The translations under genes and the position numbers were made by a program. From assembly GCA_005239435.1 (NCBI GenBank), contig SZNP01000004.1, forward strand, positions 372,001 to 436,000: a stretch of DNA of 64,000 nt. The letters run 5' to 3'. The notes below the pieces were generated by a model that saw only the letters and a list, made by a program, of their open reading frames with translations, was not told where the DNA came from and did no database searches. This DNA comes from Halorussus salinisoli (GTDB taxonomy: Archaea; Halobacteriota; Halobacteria; Halobacteriales; Haladaptataceae). Below, in pieces: positions 43,181 through 52,174 of the stretch; the stretch's first letter is position 1; every line of letters starts with the position of its first letter.

Positions 43181-44757
43181 GCCCCTTCGAGAAGCTCACC
43201 GAACTCGTCGAACGGGGAGAACCGGCGGCGATGCTGACGGTGGTCGGGAAGAACGGTAGCGCCCCGCGTAGCGTCGGAACTCGGATGCTCGTTACGGAGA
43301 ACGACGAGTACGGGACTATCGGCGGCGGCTCGGTCGAAGGACTCGCTATCGAAGCCGCCCGGGAGGTGTTGCAGGGCGACGAGGAACCGGGCGTCCGGTC
43401 GTACGAACTCGAACGCGGCGGGAACACCGGGATGGTGTGCGGCGGTGAGATGGACGTCTTCATCGACCGCATCCGCGGCCGGCCCCGGCTCTACGTCGCC
43501 GGCGGCGGTCACATCGGCGTCGAGCTAGCGGCGCTCGCCGAGCGACTGGGCCACGACGTCACCGTCGTCGACGACCGCGAAGAGTACGCCGACCCGGAGC
43601 AGTTCTCCGAGAGTACGGACGTGATCCACGGCGGGTACGGCGACGTCCTCAGAGACAATCCGATGACGTCCGAGACGGCCGTCGCCGTCGCGACGCGCAG
43701 CGGGTCGTTCGACCAACAGGCGGTCGCGGCCGCGCTCGACGGGAACGCGGGGTACGTCGGACTCGTCGCTAGCGAAACCAAAGCCGAACACGTGTTCGAG
43801 TCGCTCGTCGAAGAAGGGTACAGTCGCCGCGACCTCGCGAGAGTACGCGCACCCGTCGGCCTTGACCTCGGCGGCGGCAGTCCGGAAGACATCGCGCTGT
43901 CCATTCTCGCGGAGATGAACGTGGACCGCTACGACGCGTCGGGACGGCGAGCGTCGCGATTGAACCTCGACGACCTCGTCGTCGTCCGAGGAGGTGGCGA
44001 TCTCGGAAGCGGCGTCGTGTACAGGCTCCATCAGGCGGGCTACCCCGTCATCGTTACCGACGTGGCGAGGCCGACGGTCGTCAGACGTGCCGTCGCCTTC
44101 GCCACGGCGATGTACGAGGATGAGATCTCAGTCGAGGGCGTCGTCGGTCGGCGTGCTTCCGACGTCGACGAGGCGTTGGAAATCCTCGCAGACGACGAGG
44201 TGCCGGTGCTCGACGACCCGGACGCGGCGGTCGCCGCCGAACTCGACGCCGCCGTCCTCGTCGATGCGATCATGGCCAAAGGCCGTCGCGACACGGGGAC
44301 GACTCGCGACGACGCCGACGTCGTCGTCGGTCTCGGCCCGGGATTCGAGGCTGGCGAGGACGTCGACGCCCTGGTCGAGACCGACCGCGGCCACAAACTC
44401 GGGCGCGTCTTCTACGAGGGGACGACCAGCCCATACGACGGCGAACCCGGCGAGCGTCAGGGGTACACCTACGAACGCGTGCTCCGCGCGCCGAGCGACG
44501 GACGCTGGGAGACGACGGCCGCTATCGGCGACCTCGTTTCCGCGGGCGATGTCGTCGGATACGTGGACGACGACCCCGTGGAAACAGCGATCGACGGACT
44601 CGTTCGGGGATTAGTTCACGATGGAATCGACGTCTCGGAAGAGGCGAAACTCGGTGATATCGATCCGCGCGGTGAGTCGGTCGACCACACCAACGTATCG
44701 GACAAGGCACTCTGTCTCGGTGGCGGGGTCCTCGAAGCGATTCTGCACTTCCGTTAG
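43177..44757 (+). CDS. XdhC-YqeB fusion, molybdenum-cofactor/selenium maturation protein
   Basis: 526 residues, two known families in one chain. Residues 1-262 are XdhC-like (GTIGGGSVEG at 47-55, GMVCGG with Cys88, Rossmann loop GGGHIG at 109-114, GLDLGGGSPEDIA). XdhC binds Mo cofactor and helps insert the sulfur ligand into xanthine dehydrogenase. Residues 265-526 are YqeB-like: VVVRGGGDLGSGVVYRL, TDVARPTVVRR, AVLVDAIMAKG, and LRAPSDGRW. YqeB is a marker of selenium-dependent Mo hydroxylases. The two are separate genes in the bacteria I know. The stop overlaps the convergent selD stop (TTAG at 44754-44757). Confidence 0.88.
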   Translation: MSPFEKLTELVERGEPAAMLTVVGKNGSAPRSVGTRMLVTENDEYGTIGGGSVEGLAIEAAREVLQGDEEPGVRSYELERGGNTGMVCGGEMDVFIDRIRGRPRLYVAGGGHIGVELAALAERLGHDVTVVDDREEYADPEQFSESTDVIHGGYGDVLRDNPMTSETAVAVATRSGSFDQQAVAAALDGNAGYVGLVASETKAEHVFESLVEEGYSRRDLARVRAPVGLDLGGGSPEDIALSILAEMNVDRYDASGRRASRLNLDDLVVVRGGGDLGSGVVYRLHQAGYPVIVTDVARPTVVRRAVAFATAMYEDEISVEGVVGRRASDVDEALEILADDEVPVLDDPDAAVAAELDAAVLVDAIMAKGRRDTGTTRDDADVVVGLGPGFEAGEDVDALVETDRGHKLGRVFYEGTTSPYDGEPGERQGYTYERVLRAPSDGRWETTAAIGDLVSAGDVVGYVDDDPVETAIDGLVRGLVHDGIDVSEEAKLGDIDPRGESVDHTNVSDKALCLGGGVLEAILHFR

Positions 44758-45788
44758 CGGGAAACCGCCTCGATTTCGGGGGTGGCGAGGCGGACGCCGG
44801 AACCGTTAGTCACGCGGCCGACTTGACGATAGAAAACCCCGGCGTCCGATAGCGCGGCCTCCAGGTCCTCACTCCGAGCGGCGGGCACCGACAGCAGGAG
44901 CCCGCCGCTCGTCTCGGCGCTCTCGCCGTCTTCGAGACCGTATCCGAACAGGCGCGACAGTTCGACGGTTCCCTCGATGACCGGCAGGGAGGTTATCTCG
45001 ACGCCGACGTCCGCGTTCTTCGCCAGTACTCGCGCCTGCCCGTGGAGGCCGAAGCCGGTGATATCGGTCGCCGCCGTCGCGTGTTCGCGGGTCGCCGCGG
45101 CGGCCTCGCGGTTGGGTGTGGTCATCCACGAGAGCGCTTCTTCGCCGATTCGGTCCACCGACCGCGCGGCGGTGTCTTCGATCGTGTCGGCGAACTCGCC
45201 GTCCTTGACCCGCAGGGCACCCATCGCGGGTTGTGTTCCTAGCGGTTTCGTCAGGTAGAGTCGGTCGCCCGGCGCGGCGCTGCGCGTATCGAGTAGGTGG
45301 TCGGGGTCCACAGTCGCCGTGACCGCACCGCCCGCGAACGGCCAGGGGTTCAGGATGGTGTGGCCGCCGGCGACCGTCCCGTCCATCGTCGCCAGTGCGT
45401 CGACGATACCTGCGAGAATCGCGGACGTGCGGTCTCTCAGTTCTCGGGGAACGCCCAGGACCACGAGACAGCTCACGTTGTCGATAGCTCCGGTCGCGAA
45501 CGCGTCGCTCGCAGCGTTGCAGGCCGCGACCCGACCGAAGTCGTACGGGTCGTCGATTATCGGCGTGAAGAAATCGACCGTCGAGACCAGTGCGAGGTCG
45601 TCGCGCAAGCGCTGGGCGGCGGCGTCTTCGCCGACGCCGAGAAGGAGGTCGTCTTGCGGGTCGGTGAGGCCGACTTCCGACAACAGCGAGTCGAGGTCGT
45701 CCTGTCCGACTTTGCAGGAACACCCGTGGAGTTCGACGTACTCGGTGAGCGCGGGCGAGTCGTCGACGGAGGCTTCGGCGTCGCTCAT
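44754..45788 (-). CDS. selD: Selenophosphate synthetase
   Basis: 344 residues, full length for SelD. GCSCKVG at 22-28 holds Cys23, Cys25 and Lys26, matching the catalytic Cys17-x-Cys19-Lys20 of the E. coli enzyme, so the active site is complete (cysteine form, not selenocysteine). VSTVDFFTPIIDDPYDFGRVAACNA, AGGHTI, LTKPLGTQ, and TDITGFGLHGQ are the ATP- and metal-binding landmarks, and TSGGLLLSVP is near the end. No selA, selB or selenocysteine tRNA is seen in the window, so this appears to be an orphan selD serving a labile selenium cofactor. Overlaps the TusA-like gene by four bases. Confidence 0.93.
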   Translation of the reverse strand: MSDAEASVDDSPALTEYVELHGCSCKVGQDDLDSLLSEVGLTDPQDDLLLGVGEDAAAQRLRDDLALVSTVDFFTPIIDDPYDFGRVAACNAASDAFATGAIDNVSCLVVLGVPRELRDRTSAILAGIVDALATMDGTVAGGHTILNPWPFAGGAVTATVDPDHLLDTRSAAPGDRLYLTKPLGTQPAMGALRVKDGEFADTIEDTAARSVDRIGEEALSWMTTPNREAAAATREHATAATDITGFGLHGQARVLAKNADVGVEITSLPVIEGTVELSRLFGYGLEDGESAETSGGLLLSVPAARSEDLEAALSDAGVFYRQVGRVTNGSGVRLATPEIEAVSR

Positions 45789-46042
45789 CTCCGTTCGGCC
45801 TCCGAATCCGATGCGGTCTCCGGAAGCGTGATGCGGAGTTCGAACGTCTCGCTCGCGTCTTCGTCGTCGACCGCGGTAACCTCGTATCCGTGCTTGGTAC
45901 ACGTCCGTTGCAGGTTTCGTTCGGCTGGCGGGTAGTCTCCCTGGACGAGTAACTCCTCGCCCGGTTCCATCCCCGAGAGTTCCCGTCGAACGATGAGTGC
46001 CGGTCGCGGGCAGATCTCGCCCGTGACGTCGACGCGTTTCAT
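45785..46042 (-). CDS. TusA-like sulfur/selenium carrier 2, co-transcribed with selD
   Basis: 85 residues. TGEICPRPALIVRR is the CPxP motif; GDYPPAERNLQRTC.KHGYEV matches the paralogue at 28145 and includes a second conserved Cys. The ATG at 46042 (MKRVDV) gives the standard start; an ATG at 46069 would add nine residues. Four-base overlap with selD makes a two-gene operon. In bacteria the YedF selenium-metabolism protein is a TusA domain fused to a DsrE-like domain, so TusA and DsrE parts found beside selD here may be its split equivalent. Holding selenide or perselenide for SelD is inference. Confidence 0.85.
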   Translation of the reverse strand: MKRVDVTGEICPRPALIVRRELSGMEPGEELLVQGDYPPAERNLQRTCTKHGYEVTAVDDEDASETFELRITLPETASDSEAERR

Positions 46043-46135
46043 GTCCACCCATTCCCCATGAGAATTCATAACAGTGTCGTCTCTCCCGACGAGACGGAGG
46101 ACAACGCTATTGTCCGTGGCCCCGGACCGTGAACT

Positions 46136-46891
46136 ATGAACCTCGCGGAAGCGCTCCGGTTGGGTGACGAGGAACTCGTGTCGTTCGTCGGCGCTGGCGG
46201 TAAAAAGACCGCGATGCAGCGCCTCGTCGGCGAGGCCTCGCACCGAGACGTTACCGTAGGATACACGACGACGACGCACACACCGCCCCCGGACGGGTTC
46301 CCGCACGTGGTAGTCAGCCCGAACGAGTTACCCGGCGCTCTCGTCGACCGTGAAACCCCGATAGCGTTCGCCGCCAAGCAGGTCGAAAACCCGGAGCGTG
46401 CGGACGAGAAGATACGGGGATACGATCCGTCGGTTGCGGACTCGGTGTTCGAATCCGGCCTGTTCGACTGGCTTCTCGTCAAGGCAGACGGCGCACGGGG
46501 TCGCGAGTTCAAGGCCCCCGGTCAGAACGAACCGGTCGTCCCGAAAACCAGCACCGTCGTGAGCGTGGTCGCCTCGGTTCGGGCGGTCGGTTCTCCTCTC
46601 GATTCGCCGACCGTACACAGGCCGGACCGGGTGGCGGCCATCGCCGGACGCGATATCGGAACGACTCTCACTCCCGACGTGATGGGGACCGTTCTCGCGA
46701 GCCACGACGGCGGTCTCAAGAACGTGCCCGACGGGGCGACGGTCGTGCTGTTGGTCAACAAAGCCGACACGCCCACCCTGAGGGAAAGGGCGCGCGATAT
46801 CGTTTCGGCGACCTTCGAACGGACCGACCGGTTCTCCCACGGACTCGTCACCTCCTTCGAGACGGAGACGCTCGAAACCGTCGAAAGCTGA
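46136..46891 (+). CDS. yqeC: YqeC-like selenium-cofactor maturation protein
   Basis: 251 residues. FVGAGGKKT (17-25) is the P-loop-like opening of YqeC, TTTTHTPP follows, and KADGARGREFKAPG (116-129) with EPVVP is the family's strongest signature; the C-terminal LLVNKAD resembles a GTPase base-recognition motif. YqeC always accompanies YqeB in organisms with selenium-dependent molybdenum hydroxylases; its chemistry is not known to me. It is transcribed divergently from the tusA-like/selD pair, sharing a promoter region of under 100 bases. Confidence 0.85.
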   Translation: MNLAEALRLGDEELVSFVGAGGKKTAMQRLVGEASHRDVTVGYTTTTHTPPPDGFPHVVVSPNELPGALVDRETPIAFAAKQVENPERADEKIRGYDPSVADSVFESGLFDWLLVKADGARGREFKAPGQNEPVVPKTSTVVSVVASVRAVGSPLDSPTVHRPDRVAAIAGRDIGTTLTPDVMGTVLASHDGGLKNVPDGATVVLLVNKADTPTLRERARDIVSATFERTDRFSHGLVTSFETETLETVES

Positions 46892-46917
46892 GCAACGTAC
46901 CTCGCCGACGACCACGG

Positions 46918-47910
46918 CTAGTCGCTCTCGCGGCTGTAGGGTTTCAGTAACGCCGACGGAACGCCGAGCTGTTTGTTCTCTAGTCGGACCACGGTGAACA
47001 CCAGGACCAGGATCGTCGCGAGGTAGGGGTACGTCGCCATGATCGTCGGGTGCATGAGGAACTCCAGAACCGGGTTGACGAACGCGGCCAGCGGCGTTCC
47101 GGGGTCGAGCTGGAGCGAGATCGCCTGCGAGCGCAACTGTAACGCGTCCAGAAGCCCGAACAGGTACGCACCGACGAGCGCCCGCTCCGGCCGCCACTGT
47201 GCGAATATCACGAGCGCGACGGCGATCCATCCCCGACCTGCGACCATTCCGGGCACCCAGAGCTGGGAGTACGCGAGCGAGAGGTGCGCTCCGGCCGCGC
47301 CGGCGAAGGCTCCGCCGAGGAGGACGCAGAGATACCGCATCTTGAACACGTCGACGCCCATGGTGTCGGCCGTCTCCGGGTCTTCGCCGACGGAGATTAT
47401 CTCCAGTCCGAGGTTCGTCCGGAAGAGGAAGAACCAGATGAAGGGGACCATCGCGAGCGCGATGAAGTCCGGTAACGTGCTACGGAACAGCGCCTCGCCG
47501 ACGACGGGTATCTCCACGAGGTACTTCCCCACGACCGGGAGCGTCACCTGGGGGAAGCCGGATATCGATTCACTAACCCATTGTTGGCCGAAGAACGTCG
47601 TCAGTCCCGTTCCGAGCAGCGTCAGCATTATCCCGCTGATGACCTGGTTCGACTTGAGCGAGATGGTCAGGAACGCGTGTATCGATGCCATAGCGGCCCC
47701 TAGCAGGATGCCGGCGAGGAAACCCAGCCAGTAGCTGCCCGTGACGACCGTGACGACGAATCCGCCGAGCGCCCCGACGAGCATCATTCCCTCGACGCCG
47801 AGGTTGAGCACGCCGCCGCGCTCGCTGATGATTTCGCCGAGACTCGCGAAGATCAGCACGGTGGCTGCCCGCACGGTCGCATCGAGCAGGCCCGCGAGGA
47901 ATCCCACCAT
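46918..47910 (-). CDS. ABC transporter permease, nucleoside (BMP) type, second subunit
   Basis: 330 residues, about eight hydrophobic spans, of the permease family that pairs with BMP lipoproteins (as in Bacillus NupQ/YufQ). ASLGEIISERGGVLNLGVEGMMLVGA at the N-terminus carries the family signature (ERGGVLNLGVEG). GRGWIAVALVIFAQWRPERALVGA in the second half is also typical. Last of the leftward operon, starting one base before the end of the preceding gene's spacer. Imports purine nucleosides or bases in characterised relatives. Confidence 0.9.
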   Translation of the reverse strand: MVGFLAGLLDATVRAATVLIFASLGEIISERGGVLNLGVEGMMLVGALGGFVVTVVTGSYWLGFLAGILLGAAMASIHAFLTISLKSNQVISGIMLTLLGTGLTTFFGQQWVSESISGFPQVTLPVVGKYLVEIPVVGEALFRSTLPDFIALAMVPFIWFFLFRTNLGLEIISVGEDPETADTMGVDVFKMRYLCVLLGGAFAGAAGAHLSLAYSQLWVPGMVAGRGWIAVALVIFAQWRPERALVGAYLFGLLDALQLRSQAISLQLDPGTPLAAFVNPVLEFLMHPTIMATYPYLATILVLVFTVVRLENKQLGVPSALLKPYSRESD

Positions 47911-47911
47911 T

Positions 47912-49012
47912 TCAGACCTCCTCCACGCGGCCGGTCGGCTGTTTCGACCGCTCGCGTTCCATCCGTACGTTGACCTTATACGACTTGATGAACTCGGCGG
48001 TGATGAGGAACAGGATGATGAGGGCCTGGATGACGTCGACCAACGCGGCCGGAACGCCGAAGTTCACCTCCATGCTCGACCCGCCGACGAACAGCAGCGC
48101 GAAGAACAATGCCGCAAGCAGGACGCGGAACGCGCCGTTCCGGCCGAGCAAGGCGATGGGGATGGCCGTGAATCCGTAGCCGGGCGAGAAGTCCGGCCTG
48201 AGCCGGGCCTGTACGCCTGCGATTTCGGAGATGCCGGCGAATCCGGCGAACGCTCCGGCGAGGAGGAACACGAAGAGATACACCTTGTAGATGCTCATTC
48301 CGGCCTGCTTGGCGGCTTCGGGGTTCGAGCCGACGAACGTCACTTCGAACCCGAACTGGGTCTTGTTGACGAGGACGTACGTCGCTATCACGACTAGGAC
48401 GGCGAGTACCAGTCCTACGTGAACGCTGGTGCCGAGAAGCGTCGGTAACTGCGCTGCTGAGGGTAGCATCGCGCTAACGGGGAAGTTCCCCGCCCCGCCC
48501 TGCATCGGGCCGCGAACGGCGTAGTTCGTGAGTTGGATGGCGACGAACGTCAGCAGGAGGGTCGTGATGATTTCGTTGACGTCCCACTTCGCCTTGAGCC
48601 AGCCCGGGATGCCGGCCCAGATACCGCCCGCCACTGCGGCACCGAGGAATGCTAACGGCACCAGTGCGACCGCTGGCAGACCGACGTTTAGCCCGATCCA
48701 CGTGCCGGCGATACCGCCGGCGTAGAGTTGGCCCTCTGCACCGATGTTCCAGAGTCCCGCCCGGAGCGGGACGTAGACCGCCAGTCCGGTGAGGATGAGC
48801 GGTACCGCTTTGACCAACGTCTCCGTGAGGCCGAACGTACTCGTTGCGGTTTCGAAGAACATCAGCGAGTAGGCCGCCACCGGATTTACGTTGAGAGCGA
48901 CCAGGGCGACGGCGCTGACTGCGAGGGCAGCGACGATGGTGAACACGGGCGTCCCGTACGCCAACCAGAGCGGGATGTCCTCTCTGGCCGAGAGTTCTAT
49001 ATCGACGTTCAT
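47912..49012 (-). CDS. ABC transporter permease, nucleoside (BMP) type, first subunit
   Basis: 366 residues, about nine hydrophobic spans. LFFETATSTFGLTETLVKAVPLILTG is represented near residue 55, and LRAGLWNIGAEGQLYAGG is the signature of this permease branch (NupP/YufP). ARLRPDFSPGYGFTAIPIALLG near the C-terminus corresponds to the substrate-side loop. Lies between the ATPase gene, which it overlaps by four bases, and the second permease. Confidence 0.9.
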   Translation of the reverse strand: MNVDIELSAREDIPLWLAYGTPVFTIVAALAVSAVALVALNVNPVAAYSLMFFETATSTFGLTETLVKAVPLILTGLAVYVPLRAGLWNIGAEGQLYAGGIAGTWIGLNVGLPAVALVPLAFLGAAVAGGIWAGIPGWLKAKWDVNEIITTLLLTFVAIQLTNYAVRGPMQGGAGNFPVSAMLPSAAQLPTLLGTSVHVGLVLAVLVVIATYVLVNKTQFGFEVTFVGSNPEAAKQAGMSIYKVYLFVFLLAGAFAGFAGISEIAGVQARLRPDFSPGYGFTAIPIALLGRNGAFRVLLAALFFALLFVGGSSMEVNFGVPAALVDVIQALIILFLITAEFIKSYKVNVRMERERSKQPTGRVEEV

Positions 49013-50691
49013 CGCTCCTCCCCCCCGTCGGTCATCGCGGAGTCGGTCGAGTCCGTACTGGACTCAACCGCCGCGTCCACGGAGGCGGTCCCCGTGCCGC
49101 CGGTCATTTCGAGACCGACGCGTTCGCGGTCGGCTTCCTCCGGAGAGGTTTCGTAGACGATCTCCCCCTCGTAAATGACGAGGATGCGGTCGCTGAGGTC
49201 GAAAATCTCGTCGAGGTCCTCGGAAACGAGAACGATGCCGGTTCCGCGTGCACGTTGGTCGAGGATCGCCGACCGCAGGAACTCGATAGCGCCGACGTCG
49301 ACCCCGCGCGTGGGCTGGTTCGCTACGAGCAGGCGTGGGTCCCGATTGATTTCGCGTGCGAGGATGAGCTTCTGGAGATTACCGCCCGAGAGATCACCCG
49401 CGGGCATTTCGGCGACGTCGTGGACGCCGCGGATGTCGAACTCCTCGACGAGCGTTTCGGCGTACTCGCGCAACGCGTCGTAGTCGAGGAACCCGCCGTC
49501 GCTGAACCGGCCGTCGCGGAACTCTTTCATCGTCGCGTTGTACATGACCGACAGATCCTCCGCGCAACCGTACTTTAGCCGGTCCTCCGGGACGAACGAG
49601 ACGCCGTTATCGATGAACTTGCGGGGGTTTTCGCCGGTGAGGTTCATCTCTCCGAGCGTTATCGTCCCTGCCGTGAGGTCACGGAGTCCGACGAGCGATT
49701 CGGCCAGTTCCTTCTGTCCGTTACCGCTCACGCCCGCGATGCCGACGATTTCACCCTCGTGAACGGTCAGGTCGATTCCGGACAGCGCCTCGATGCCGCG
49801 GTCGTCGTTGGCGTGGAGGCTTTCGGCGCGAAGCGCCATCTCACCGACCGTCACGTCTTCCTTGTCGAGTTGGAAGAGGACTTCGCGGCCGACCATCATC
49901 TCGGCGAGGTCCGCTCGACTCACCGACGACGTCTCGACGGTACCGACGTTCTCTCCTTCGCGGAGGACGGTCACGCGGTCCGTGATGGTCTTGACCTCTT
50001 TGAGCTTGTGCGTGATGAAGACGATAGAGAGTCCCTGTTCCGCTAACCGTTCGAGGGTATCGAAGAGTCGTTCGGCCTCGTTCGGTGTCAACACCGCGGT
50101 CGGTTCGTCGAGGATGAGTAGTTCGACGTCACGATAGAGCGCTTTCAGTATCTCGACGCGCTGTTGCTGGCCCACGTCTAGTTCCCAGATACGTGACGAG
50201 ACGTCGATGTCGAAGCCGTACTCGTCGGCTAGGCCGGCGATTTCGCGTTCGGGAACATTTAGTCCGAGGGAAAATCGTCGGGCCAGTCCCCTCATCCAGG
50301 GGTTCGTTCGGAGGTTCGCCGGGAGCCACCCGTCGTACTCGCTGTCTTCTCTGAACGCTGACGCCGGTTCGCGTTCTCCGAGTACGATGTTTTCTGCCAC
50401 GGTCAACCGGGGAATCAGCTTGAAGTGCTGGTGAACCATGCCGATGCCCGCGTCGATGGCGTCCTGCGGGGAATCGAAATCGAGGGATCGGCCGTCGAGC
50501 CAGACGCTGCCCTCGTCTGCGGAGTACAGACCGTACAGGATTTTCATCAGTGTACTCTTCCCGGCCCCGTTCTCGCCGAGTAACCCGTGAATCTCCCCAC
50601 GCTCGACGGAGAAGTCCACGTGATCGTTGGCGATCACCCCGGGAAACTCCTTGACGATGCCTTCCATCGACAGGAATGGAGACTCATCCAT
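49009..50691 (-). CDS. ABC transporter ATP-binding protein, double-domain nucleoside type
   Basis: 560 residues with two nucleotide-binding domains, as in NupO/RbsA-type ATPases. Domain 1: Walker A GENGAGKST at about 38-46, Walker B ELLILDEPTAVLT. Domain 2 starts near 285: its Walker A region is degenerate (GVSGNGQKE), signature LSGGNLQKLILAREI. A disordered Ser/Thr/Asp tail closes the chain. First gene of the leftward operon with both permeases and divergent from its binding protein (50957). Confidence 0.92.
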   Translation of the reverse strand: MDESPFLSMEGIVKEFPGVIANDHVDFSVERGEIHGLLGENGAGKSTLMKILYGLYSADEGSVWLDGRSLDFDSPQDAIDAGIGMVHQHFKLIPRLTVAENIVLGEREPASAFREDSEYDGWLPANLRTNPWMRGLARRFSLGLNVPEREIAGLADEYGFDIDVSSRIWELDVGQQQRVEILKALYRDVELLILDEPTAVLTPNEAERLFDTLERLAEQGLSIVFITHKLKEVKTITDRVTVLREGENVGTVETSSVSRADLAEMMVGREVLFQLDKEDVTVGEMALRAESLHANDDRGIEALSGIDLTVHEGEIVGIAGVSGNGQKELAESLVGLRDLTAGTITLGEMNLTGENPRKFIDNGVSFVPEDRLKYGCAEDLSVMYNATMKEFRDGRFSDGGFLDYDALREYAETLVEEFDIRGVHDVAEMPAGDLSGGNLQKLILAREINRDPRLLVANQPTRGVDVGAIEFLRSAILDQRARGTGIVLVSEDLDEIFDLSDRILVIYEGEIVYETSPEEADRERVGLEMTGGTGTASVDAAVESSTDSTDSAMTDGGEER

Positions 50692-50874
50692 GGTTGTCAG
50701 TCACATGCATGTCTGCACCTGCCAGAGGTATAATGTTTGTTCTTAGCGGGCTATCACGGAGTGTGAAAGTCGGAGACAAGCATTATCGTCAGTTCGGAAA
50801 ATAATAATACAACGACGGTATTGAACATATCGCGTATATAATCATTAATAATGGATACTCTTATCATTTGAGTT

Positions 50875-50889
50875 GTGTTACGTTAACAC
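50875..50889. promoter_or_regulatory. 15-base palindrome in the divergent BMP-transporter promoter region
   Basis: GTGTTA-CGT-TAACAC, perfect 6-base arms, between the ABC operon and the binding-protein gene and 68-82 bases before the latter's ATG. A TATA-like CGTATATAAT lies at 50832-50841, which would give an unusually long 5' leader containing this palindrome. Confidence 0.45.
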
Positions 50890-50956
50890 GGATCGTGCAT
50901 AGAGGCCAGTCGGTGAATCGTGACGAGTCGGAACCAAGCACGAAAGCCAAACAACC

Positions 50957-52030
50957 ATGGACATGAACTCAACACGCCGAGACGCGATAAAGGCGATCGG
51001 TACGGTAGGCGCAGTTGGACTCGCCGGCTGTACAGGTGGAAACGACGCAACCCAAGACCAACGTGAATCGGTCAGGGCTGCGTGGATCTACATCTCCGAG
51101 GTCGGCGACCTCGGCTGGTCGTGGGCGCACGACCAAGGTCGGAAGAAAGTAACCGAGGAGTACGATTGGCTAGAGTCGTCGTACTCGGAGGCCGTCAACC
51201 CGGCAAACTCCCAGCGAGTCATCAAGCAGTACACCCAGGAGGGGTACGACATCATCTTCGGGACCACCTTCGAGTACATGGACCCGATGTTGCAGATCGC
51301 CCAACAGAACCCAGACACACTCTACGAACACTGCTCGGGGTATAAGACGAGCGAGAACATGGGCCGGTACTTCGGCCGCATGTATCAGGCGCGGTACCTC
51401 GCGGGAGTCGCCGCCGGCCTCGTGACCGAATCGAATCAACTCGGCTACGTCGCCGCGTTCCCCATCCCCGAGGTCGTACGCGGTATCAACGCGTTCACTC
51501 TCGGCGCCCGGTCGGTGAACGACCAAGTAACCACGAAAGTTCGCTGGACGAACACGTGGTTCGATCCGCCGAAGGAGAAAGAGGCCGCACAGACACTCAT
51601 CGATGCGGGCGTAGACGTCATGGCCCAGCACCAGGACTCACCGGCAGCCGTGAAAGCAGCGAACAGTGCGGACATCTGGGCGACCGGCTACGACGCACCG
51701 ATGGGCGAGTTCGGAGGCGACAACTACCTCACCTCGCCCATCTGGCACTGGGAGGTGTTTTACCAACCGACGCTCGAAGCTGTGCGCAATCGCTCCTGGG
51801 AGTCGGACTTCTACTGGGAGGGTCTCCAAAGCGGTATCGTCGACCTCTCCGAGTGGGGCCCATCCGTCCCGGAGGACGTGAAAAACACCGTCTCGGAGAA
51901 GCGCTCGGCAATCGAGGAGGGTAATCTCGACGTGTGGGCGGATAGCAAGTTCGCGGACAGAGACGGGACGTTTCTCTTCCAAGAGATGGGTAGCTACGTC
52001 GAAGGTGTCGAGGGCGAAGTGCCCAATTAA
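50957..52030 (+). CDS. BMP family Tat lipoprotein, nucleoside/purine-binding
   Basis: 357 residues. The N-terminus NSTRRDAIKAIGTVGAVGLAGC has a twin-arginine motif and lipobox. The mature part is of the Med/BMP type: YISEVGDLGWSWAHDQGRK (the glycine-Trp-ser loop near the ligand), GYDIIFGTTFEYMDP, GRYFGRMYQARYLAGVAAG and PEVVRGINAFTLGA. Relatives bind purine nucleosides. It is the capture protein for the divergent ABC operon, so the cell can take up nucleosides in addition to bases. Confidence 0.9.
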   Translation: MDMNSTRRDAIKAIGTVGAVGLAGCTGGNDATQDQRESVRAAWIYISEVGDLGWSWAHDQGRKKVTEEYDWLESSYSEAVNPANSQRVIKQYTQEGYDIIFGTTFEYMDPMLQIAQQNPDTLYEHCSGYKTSENMGRYFGRMYQARYLAGVAAGLVTESNQLGYVAAFPIPEVVRGINAFTLGARSVNDQVTTKVRWTNTWFDPPKEKEAAQTLIDAGVDVMAQHQDSPAAVKAANSADIWATGYDAPMGEFGGDNYLTSPIWHWEVFYQPTLEAVRNRSWESDFYWEGLQSGIVDLSEWGPSVPEDVKNTVSEKRSAIEEGNLDVWADSKFADRDGTFLFQEMGSYVEGVEGEVPN

Positions 52031-52174
52031 CAATCTATACCTTCTCGAACAACCGTTCTACGAGGATTTCGATGACGTACCGGCAGGAGGAGGCAGTAAC
52101 TTCAAAACGCCGTGAGACATTGATTCTCGCCGGGTCCGTCGGTTATTTCTTCTTGGATGCGTTCGTTATAACGT

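Noticed and set aside
44754..45788. Selenocysteine at the SelD active site
   Set aside because: The codons at the CxC motif are ordinary Cys codons and no in-frame UGA occurs; it is the cysteine form.
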